Part shown: positions 56,101 through 64,000 of the stretch, one piece after another | Layout: each line of letters opens with the position of its first letter | How positions within the stretch are numbered: the first letter of the stretch is position 1 | Assembly (NCBI RefSeq): GCF_050947875.1 | Contig: NW_027460291.1 | Coordinates: forward strand, 22,837,368 to 22,901,367 | DNA: 64,000 bases | DNA from: Dermacentor variabilis | Taxonomy: Eukaryota > Arthropoda > Arachnida > Ixodida > Ixodidae | Direction: 5' to 3' | The notes under the pieces: generated by a model | Databases searched by the model: none | What the model was told of the DNA's origin: nothing | What the model saw: the letters and a program-made list of their open reading frames with translations, nothing else | Program-made: the position numbers and the translations under genes

Positions 56101-58886
56101 GTCTTGACCGTGTCTACTACACAATGCTGGCAAACCTATCTCAAGCATCAGTAGAAACACTTCTTAAATTTTTCAACAAGATATGGGAATATGTAGTAAT
56201 GCCTACAGATTGGAAAAATGCAGTAGTAGTGCCTTGTTTGAAATCAGGTAAACCCGCAACATCCCTAAGCAGCTACGGACCCATTGCACTAACAAGTTGT
56301 CTAGCCAAACCCTACGAGAGTATCATAAACACAAGACTCACATTCATCCATGAATCAAGAAGCCTAATAGACATGCACCAGTGCGGATGCAGAAAGGGCT
56401 GCTCGGCAACTCACCACCACCCCAGTACGACTAGAACATGAAATACGTAACGCGTTTCTACACAAAAAAACACTCTCTCGCAGTTTTCTTCGATTTAGAA
56501 AATAGCGTATGATACCACGTGGCCGTACGAAACTTTAGGGGACCTGGCTGATCTGGGAGTTCGTGGCAGCATTCTAAACTGTCTATCTGATTTTATGGCA
56601 AACAGAACATTTCAGGTGCGTCTCGGCCCAATACTTTCACGCACATTTACACAGGAAAATGGCGTTCCACGAGGTTGCAGTCTGAGCCCGACACTCTTCA
56701 CAGTCAAAATGAACTCTGAACTATGATCGTGCAATGAACTCTGCTAATGCAATTGCCTGGTATGCACTCAATATATGTCGACGATTTGCAAGTGGCTTGC
56801 CGCGCCTGACATCTAACCATTTGCGAAAGACAAATACAAATAACGATAAATAATCTCACACAATGGGCTAACAAAAATTGATTCCGTTTTTCAACAGGCA
56901 AAATTGTCACAGTTCTCCCAGAAGCGAGGGTTACATTGAAATACAATTCTCAGATTGGATGGTACAGCGTTGCCGGTCAAAGAGGACCACACATCTTTAG
57001 GCGTAACTTCTGACACAATCTGAACTCTCTGGCCCACATTAACAGAACTAAAATTAAAGCAAATAAAACACTAAATATCCTCAAGGTGTTATCGCACAAG
57101 CACTAGGGATCTGATCGAACTTGTCGACTACGTATATACCGGTCCCTTGTACGTAGCGTCCTCGACTACGGTAGCGTAGTTTATGGTTCGACTAGGTAGT
57201 CGTACATCATACGACTTGATACAGTTCATAATCCCGGCCTATGACTGGTGAGCGGTGCCTACAGAACATCGCCGGTCCAAACTTTATATGCTGACTGCAA
57301 TGAGCCTTCCTTACAGCACCGCAGAGCACTACATACACTTTCCTCTGTGCTGAGAATTAGGTCATCTCCACAACATATATGCTACAGCATGGTAACACAG
57401 TGCAAATCCCGGCTACACTACGTAAAGAAACCGAACATCGTTCGGCCGCTTCTCTACGCCACGAAGAATAATTTCAGACTTATGATGTTCCTCATGAGGT
57501 CGTGCAGATTGCTGAAAGGGCCTCAAGATACCCCCCATGGTACAACTTTTCACAGCTATGTGACTGGACACTAACACATCTAAAGAAGAGATTCCACAAG
57601 AGCACATAGTAGAAGAATACCGAGCTATTCAAGTAAAATGTCAAAACTACAGAATTTTACACTGGCGCGTCTAAAACACAAGAACACATAGGTGTCTGAA
57701 TCCTACCAAGAAATCTGGAAAATAGCATTGCGATAAATAATCTTTCTTCCCTGCTTACGGCTGATGTTTATGCGATATGGACGGCAGTAAAAAAAATTAC
57801 CATCGACAAGCAGATGAATGCTATCATATTTTCCGATTCGTTAAGCGCATTCAGAGCTCTAACCCACAACTCCGCGTCTGAACCCCTGCTTGGCTATATC
57901 CTGAACATGGTGGCTTACAATAAATATGGAAGAACCATACTATTCTGCTGGGTCCGAAGCCATATTGGGATACCAGGGAATTAAGCAGCACATAGATGCG
58001 CGTTCATGGCAGCGCACGAAGGCATAACGCAAACACTTCCACACAGAGACAGTATCCGAGCGATTCATAAGGCCCTGGCATCAAAGTGGCAACTAGAATG
58101 AAACTCTTGCGTAAATAACAAGTTACACATAATAAAACCCCTGCTTCGCGAAAGGAAGTCGTGCAGTCAACAGCAACGCGTCTATGAGGTGATGCTACGT
58201 CGTTTTCGAATTGGGCATACACACCTGACATACAATTTTTTACTTCAAAACGAAAACTTGCCAACTTGCGAGATGTGCCAAGAACCACTTACAGTATGTC
58301 CATATACTGAAACACAGAAACGAAAGCTTTTACACAATCTCTATAACTTATACATGCCTTTACAGCCCGCCTGAATACTCGGATATGATCCGCTAGTGCC
58401 GTTCACTGACTTCTTGAGCTTTTTAGAAGAAACCGATTTTTTGCACAGACTATAAAGTAACTCAGTTTCCGCTGCTTTAACATTTGGTTTCTTAATATCT
58501 TGTGGCTGGCGCAGCATGGCCTTAGTCGCTTTTGCTCCATTAAACGCGAAATAACTAACTGCCAAATGTAGGGCTCAGTTAAACGTTTTTCGATGAGAAA
58601 GGTTCGAGCTTTGTTTAGATTGTTCTACAAGCTCATGATATTCTAAAAACGCTGGTTTTTCAATTTTTTAACTGGATTGGTTATTTTTCGAGAGAGAGAG
58701 AGAGATATGCGCCTGTAACGTCAAGTCCAGATTGTTCATTGGAGCCCTGTGGTTGCGTGCTTGAGCGTCAGTTCACTTTTCGGAAATGTTCGCGAGCTTT
58801 TTCTCTCAAAGTGGAATGCGTTATTTGGAAGAGCAGTTGTTTGACTGCACAATTTCGGAAAGTTTTTTGCCTTTCCATTGGAGCGT

Positions 58887-58973
58887 GTCTTGCGCGCACA
58901 CAAAGAAGCGTTGGTACATGTGTAGCACATGTATTTAGACACGTACTAATGCTTCTTTGTGTCCGTGCAAGAC
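58887..58973. repeat. 26-bp imperfect hairpin in LINE leader
   Basis: 58887-58912 and 58948-58973 are reverse complements with a few mismatches (GTCTTGCGCGCACACAAAGA on the left). Between them, TACATGTGTAGCACATGTA forms a second, inner hairpin. Confidence 0.75.
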
Positions 58974-61900
58974 TAGCACGTGTATTTAGAGGAGGAAGAA
59001 TAGAAAGGACTACGCTGTTCGACCTGTTCTCAGCTCATATCGGTAATTTTTGCATAGGTTTTGCTGTTCATTAAGTAAGTTATTTATACCCTTGGACGAC
59101 GGCCGCATCTTTAAGGCGGGACTGTGCCTATGGGAAGGGTACGGCTGCTCCGGCACCGGCATCTTTAAAGGGACAGCGCCATACGAAGGAAGTCAGCGTA
59201 GCGGAGGCGGCCATGGCCTCACAAGGCGTGGAGCTGCCAGACATCAGGGACGATCAGCAGTCCAGTGCGTCATATTCGCTCAGTAGGGCGACTCAACTAT
59301 CGTCGACCCTGACGAGGAAGTGGCTGATGTGGCGGAAGTGGACAGCGACGGCTTCAAGGTGGTGTGTCATTGGAAGCAAAGAACGGTCGGTATCCCAATG
59401 GTAGTTTTGCCAACAGAGAAAGGTGTTGATTTGAGAGAGTGGAGTACTATCAGGCTCTTCGAAGGCATTGAATGACTGCTGGGATCTGCTCCAATTCGCA
59501 GTCCCTTCACAACGCAAGGTGCTCTTCATCCAGATACCGCAATGGAAGAGCAAGTTGACATTCTTCTCCGGTGCTCTCAGATTGGTGACCTAACAGTTAA
59601 AGCCCGGTTGCCCCACTCCTACCTGACTAACACATGTGTTATTACGGGAGTACCAGTGTGGTATTCAGAAAGCGAACTTTTTGACTACTTGAAACCGCAA
59701 GGTGTTCTGCACGTCAAACGTCTGCTGCGCCGGGTGGAGACAAAAGAAAAAGAATGGGCACCGAAACCTATTAACTGTTTGGCTAACGTTTGCTCCAAAC
59801 ACCGACCACCCGGAAAAAATAGGCCTCGGAATGCAGTCAGAAAATGCAATCAGTTAAGCATGCAGTCAGAGAATTCGTTGGAAGTCCTCCCTGATGCTTT
59901 AGGCGCCAACGCCTTGGCCATCTAGCCAAAGTTTGCATCAAAGATCAACGTTGCAAACAATGCGGTGGCGCCCACGATTACAAAGCCTGCAAAGCAGATT
60001 TTGCTTGCGCTAATTGTGGGGGTGACCACCCAGCGAGTTTCGGTCGCTGCCCCTTCAGTGTAAGCGCCTTACACCGTCGAGTGTCCTTCATTAATGGTCC
60101 CAAACCACAACCTATTGAGAAGCTGATACCTGGAAGTGACGAGTTCCCTGCGTTAGAGTCGGAAGTTCGTGGCGTGGTAAGAAGCAACGTTAGTGAGCGA
60201 CCTGACCCTAGCAAGACGGCAAAGGCCTCTATGGGTGAATCGGTTGTTCGATCTGCTTCACCAAAAAGTGTTCAAGTTCCTCAGCGACCAGATAACAGCC
60301 AGATTCGACAACATGGAGAGTATTCCCTTGCCTCAAAAGAGAAGAAGGAACCAGCTGCAGTGGCCAAGAGTGGGTCCCAGTCCGCATCTTTTGTTGAAGT
60401 TGTGAGGCAATGCGTACAGCAAAATAAGCAGCTAAAAAATCGGGATCTACCCGACCTTCTGCGAGTGTTGTTTGAAGTCCTGCGTTCATATGTTCCAGCG
60501 ATGCAGAATGGCACCCTGAAGAACTTTTTACTGCTCGTTCTTTCCTTTTAGTCCATCATTACCGCCTTCACAGCAAACTTTACCTTATAATATGGCTAGT
60601 TTTCTTCAAGCTCGTGCAACTAAATATCACCGAAATGTGCCGTTTATTATGCAACGGAACTACGCGGGGAATATAAGTCGATTAGCAGAAATGAAATTAT
60701 TTTTCAAAGAAGCTGGCGTTTCAATATTGGCCTTCTGGGTGGCTGGCCTACCAAGCGGGAGATCTTTGACTGGATATGTCGCCCACAAGAATTGTAGCAT
60801 AAAGTCATTTCCCGCAGGAAGTGCCGCCCTTTACATACGAAGAAAGATTCCCCATGTGGCTTTGAACGTCATCGATCTTTGCACCGATAGTGTTGAGGTA
60901 GCGGCTGTGAAGATACGGCTCGGCTTCCGAACTCTTTCTGTTGCATCCGTATACGTATCCCCGCGGAAGTATGTAGGAATGGATTTGTTTCTCCACCAGC
61001 TTTGTGACCGTTGCCTAGCGCCCCGAATTTTCTGCGGTGACTTCAACGCCCATCACTCTGTCTAGGGTGACAGGAACACAGATTCCCGCGGACGCGAACT
61101 TGTAGAAGTTATCGGTAGTTTGGACCTGTGCGTGGCCAACAACGGAAGACCCACTCTCTTCCGGCCTACAGCCTCAGCCTCATCTATAGACATAACCTTG
61201 CATTCACCTGACGTCCCTGTGAAGTGATCAACTGCACCTGACCGCATGGGAAGTGATCACTATCCAATTTTAGTGTTTACTGCCGACTTCCATATGCGGG
61301 GCTCTAAAATTAGCCATGTTGTTAATTGGGACAAATACAGGGAGCAATTTACATGTGTTTCTGGTGATGTGATAGACCAAATGATTTCTGGTAAGGTGGC
61401 TGCTAGCACGGCGGTCAAGTTGCCTAATCATTTTCCGACTCCGGATTTAAAACTCAGGAACTTTTGCGTAGCGCGCCGAAGGACGGAGCAACAACTGATG
61501 CGGAAGAAGGACGACATATCCTTGAAGGCGACCTTCAATAGACTTAACACTGCCATTCGACGCCATACGAACAAGCTCTGTAGGTCGCAGTGGGCGTCCT
61601 TCTGCACTAGCTTGACTTTTTTCTCACCGATGACGAGAATTTAGCGAGTCATTGGCAGTCTTGCTGGTGATTCTCGTCCTAGTAAGCCTTTCGAAATGCT
61701 TGCACTGTGCAAGCAGGAACCTCTCGCGTGCTTGGCAGAGGAATTTGTAGATGCATTTGTAAGTGTAAGTTCAGGAATTCATCCCTGCGCTCTGCCTGCA
61801 ACATCTACGTCTGTTATGGACGCCTCGTTCACACTTTGAGAGCTACAGACAGCCATCAGCAGCCTGCGGCGTCGATGTGCAACAGGTCCTGACGGCATTA

Positions 61901-62795
61901 CCAACCAGATGATGCCGAACTTACTTCTGGAACACCGGAAGATGCTCCTAAGCTATCTCAATCGAGTGTGCGAGACTGGTGACGTTCTTCCTTCAATGAA
62001 GGTGGCTTGTGTTGTCCTAGTACTCAATTCCGGCAAAGAAATCGCAGACTTAGCCTCGTGTCGTCCTGTATCACTAACGTCGTGTGTGGCTAAGCTTATG
62101 GAGAAGCTGGCAAGTAACAGTTTATCTTGGTGGCTCGAAAATAGAAGGGCTCTGTCAACATGCATGACTGTATTCCGCACAGGTTTAAGCGCGCAAGATA
62201 GCGTCTTCAACTTGACAAGCCACATTGAACATCATAGAGCTTTTGCTCTTTCAACACTAGCTATTTTCCTAGACGTATCAAAGGCTTAGGATAGCGTCCT
62301 TGAGAGCTCAATACTAAATAGTTTGCAGACCATAGGCTTACAGGGCTATCTCCTCCGATTCATTCACTCATTTATCAGTGATCGCAAAATTCAAGTGCGG
62401 TTAGGAAGTACCATAAGCACCAGAAGGGCGGTATGGCGAGGTGTACCTCAGGGACGTGTTGTTTCCCCAACGCTCTTTAATGCTGTAATGGTTGGTCTTC
62501 CCGCTGAACTGCAGAAACATTGCAGACATGTCCATATGTCGATATATGCGGACGACATTTGTCTTTGTTTAACCGGATATCAACACAAGCGTTTAGCTCT
62601 GATAGCTCCACAGGCAATACTTTCAGTTCAAAATTATCTTCAAGGTGTTGAGTTGACTCTCTCGGTGGAAAAATCTGGTTTCATCATGTTTCACGGTAGA
62701 GGAAGACGGTATGCGCGGCTGAAGATAGACATTGATCGATTTTGCCTTCGTCAATTGAAGCACAAGCGCTTTTTGGGCGTAAATATTGACTACCA

Positions 62796-62861
62796 GTACA
62801 TGACCGGAATTGTTGGAGAAGTATGGGAGAGGCCTTTGCCCTACAGTGGGCGTAACCAGGC

Positions 62862-62890
<29 letters not shown>
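62796..62890 (+). mobile_element. 95-bp RTE 3' end inserted in LINE RT
   Basis: Contains the last RTE codons (HDRNCWRSMGEAFALQWA-like, ending in a stop) and the (GAT)n tail. Direct repeats ATTGACTACCA at 62785-62795 and 62891-62901 flank it, and the host LINE frame continues on the other side (HLQWRRAVDSIVTS). A clear case of a severely 5'-truncated target-primed insertion. The 10-Asp run it creates in the open frame is not a real protein feature. Confidence 0.95.
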
Positions 62891-62893
<3 letters not shown>

Positions 62894-63117
62894 GACTACC
62901 ATCTACAGTGGCGACGAGCTGTGGACTCTATTGTAACATCACTATGTTCGCCTCTCAATGTGATCTGTAGAGTTGCAAGTGAGCAATGGGGAAATCACCC
63001 TTCATCAATGATCAGGCTGCACGGTGCACTGGTGACGAGTCGAATAATGTACGATCCCCCTTTAATTTCTCCTTGCCTATCACAGCTGCAACGACTTCAG
63101 GTTTTGCACAGAAAGGA

Positions 63118-63154
63118 GGAACGCCAAGAGCCTAAGGAGGGCTCTTGGCGTTCC
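63118..63154. repeat. 15-bp perfect hairpin in LINE ORF2
   Basis: GGAACGCCAAGAGCC (63118-63132) and its exact reverse complement (63140-63154) with a 7-base loop. The LINE frame reads LQRLQVLHRK before and ALGVPQTAPKNAVRYESL after, so the left arm and loop are an insertion copied in inverse from the adjacent LINE sequence. Confidence 0.85.
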
Positions 63155-63822
63155 GCAGACTGCTCCTAAAAATGCAGTACGTTATGAGTCTCTACCGAGA
63201 CTTCTTGGCCTAGTCGCTTCACAAAGGTTATTGATGCAAATTGGCCGCCTCAAACTGACGATAGCCATGCGAGCCCTTCTACAGCATCTTCGCTAGAGAT
63301 CTGAGTCCCGAGCGTACTTGGCCCTTAATACTTTTGGTTACCTAGGTCTTGGCGCTAGAGGTCGAACTAAGAGGTTGAAACCACTTTGGTCATTCTCGAG
63401 CCTCGATAGATCGTTGACAATTCCTCACGTCCGCGCTAAGCGGAGTTCTCCTTTGGCGGCAACACGTTCGCTTGTACTGGAACATCCCGAGACTGAATAT
63501 GCACGTCATCTTCAAATTTTTACTGATGGACAAGCTCGGAGGATCAAGTGCAGCTGCTTTTCACATTCCCTCTTTGAAGTATGATTGGTCTGTTCGCTTC
63601 ACAGCAGTTGTGGTCGCCACAATGGCCGAAAGCGTTGCCATTGGGACAGCTCTAAAGAAGCCACACTTTTGTACGCTTCAACCTGTTGTCATTCTTACAG
63701 ATTCAAAATCTGCCCTTCAAAGGTTGGAGCACCGGTTCCCTACTGATGCCTTATGTCTTAGCTCCCTACGCTCGGTGCACAATCTCCATATTAAAGGATT
63801 CTCCATACGTTTCCAATGGGTG

Positions 63823-63905
63823 CCCTTGGGTGCCACTGTTTCCAATGGGTGCCACTTCACGCACGGGCTCTGCTCTGCACAGGCATTTCGCACGGGCTCT
63901 GCTCG
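63823..63905. repeat. Short local duplications in RNase H region
   Basis: TTTCCAATGGGTGCC occurs at about 63812 and 63839, and GCACGGGCTCTGCTC at about 63862 and 63889. They break the RNase H frame and look like replication slippage. Confidence 0.7.
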
Positions 63906-64000
63906 TCCCCCTGCGTGGATGTATAAGACTGGCCTGGCGTTGTCTCCATTATGTTCAACGTGTGGTGTGTGCAGTGACATAGGACATTACCTTATGTGCT

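Larger units (their letters stand above)
51312..58557 (+). pseudogene. Nearly complete I-clade LINE, broken, with nested RTE
   Basis: Leader: 51312-51490 and 53142-53490, split by the RTE. ORF1 (53491-about 54660): KYYVVDRENN, LVAKGLKNKIGPTYKASR, a stretch near RTLN, IVIRRNDEEFPSKRF and a Cys-rich RCFKCQSAPC (zinc knuckle remnant). ORF2: endonuclease from about 54763 (IIHWNCRGLLHNSGDVKYLL, CLQET, CSLYIPP, NFNAP, YGSDPLP); RT 55990-56900 with PTDWKNAVVVPCLKSGK, QCGCRKG and YVDD at 56774; RNase H 57750-57990 (FSDSLSAF, WVRSHIGIPGN); C-terminal 58130-58320 (RFRIGHTHLTYNFLL). The 3' end is at about 58557. At least ten shifts or stops make it inactive. Confidence 0.85.
58688..64000 (+). pseudogene. 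Second RNase H-bearing LINE, runs off the window
   Basis: An (AG)n stretch at 58690-58704 precedes a leader with a 26-bp hairpin. ORF1: 59213 (MASQGVELPDIRDDQQSSAS), then 59542-59925 with an RRM-like CVITGVPVWYSESELFDYLK, then zinc knuckles CKQCGGAHDYKAC and CANCGGDHPASFGRC at 59950-60057. ORF2: 60592, YAGNISRLAEMKLFFKEAG, GDFNAHH (61036), SDHYPI (61252); RT 61909-62790 with PLVSL-like CRPVSLTSCVAKLMEKLAS, LDVSKA then a stop for the catalytic Tyr position, GVPQGRVVSPTLFNAV and YADD (62545); RNase H from 63505 (IFTDGQ, LTDSKSALQRL). Six or more breaks. The 5' start is unsure. Confidence 0.82.

Noticed and set aside
62860..62895. Poly-Asp or poly-His protein segments
   Set aside because: They are translations of the (GAT)n tails of RTE elements (also at 53109).

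Overview
This window looks like repeat-rich nuclear DNA of an arthropod, most likely an ixodid (hard) tick. The evidence is a tRNA-derived SINE of the type known from ixodid ticks (33134-33372), many non-LTR retrotransposons of the I and RTE clades whose RTE copies end in (GAT)n, Ty3/Gypsy gag and pol remnants, and hAT-type DNA elements. I found no bacterial genes, rRNA, real tRNA gene, CRISPR array or intact host gene. Nearly every recognisable coding stretch is a transposon open reading frame broken by frameshifts, stops or later insertions. The species call rests on remembered repeat features and was not tested by a search.

Layout. 1-1475: 3' end of an I-clade LINE (+). 1476-4500: another LINE on the minus strand. 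4530-6490: 5' half of an I-clade LINE (+). 6513-6874: a 181-bp tandem duplication. 7523-14853 (arm A), 23760-30428 (arm B, inverted) and 30437-33120 (arm C, direct) are three copies of one composite: flank, LINE 1 with nested insertions, and the 5' part of LINE 2. The A-B spacer holds a TA-flanked inverted-repeat element (17733-18142), a possible small minus-strand exon (20761-20856), another LINE fragment and a Gypsy gag remnant. 33134-37605 is a patchwork of SINEs, LINE fragments and a possible LTR with internal tandem repeats.

37618-40817 is an RTE element whose middle is replaced by about eleven copies of a 252-bp satellite. 42030-42830 holds Gypsy protease and RT remnants; 43590-44176 another RTE 3' end; 45143-45274 an inverted repeat capped by CA/TG repeats. 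46145-47502 and 48078-49185 are two hAT-like elements, each with an exact 8-bp target duplication. One split a Gypsy gag remnant and the other split a decayed THAP-domain coding region. 50140-51060 is a third Gypsy gag remnant. 51312-58557 is an almost complete but broken I-clade LINE with an RTE inserted in its 5' leader. 58690-64000 is a second RNase H-bearing LINE that runs off the window and carries a 95-bp RTE tail with an 11-bp target duplication.

The genes do not form a pathway. The story is one of nested insertion, inverted duplication and local template switching. The strongest signals are the three-copy inverted composite, the satellite inside an RTE, the two dated hAT insertions, a 210-bp element with TGTACA flanks inside a LINE RT, and several short hairpins made by inverted templated insertion, one provable by comparing arms A and B.
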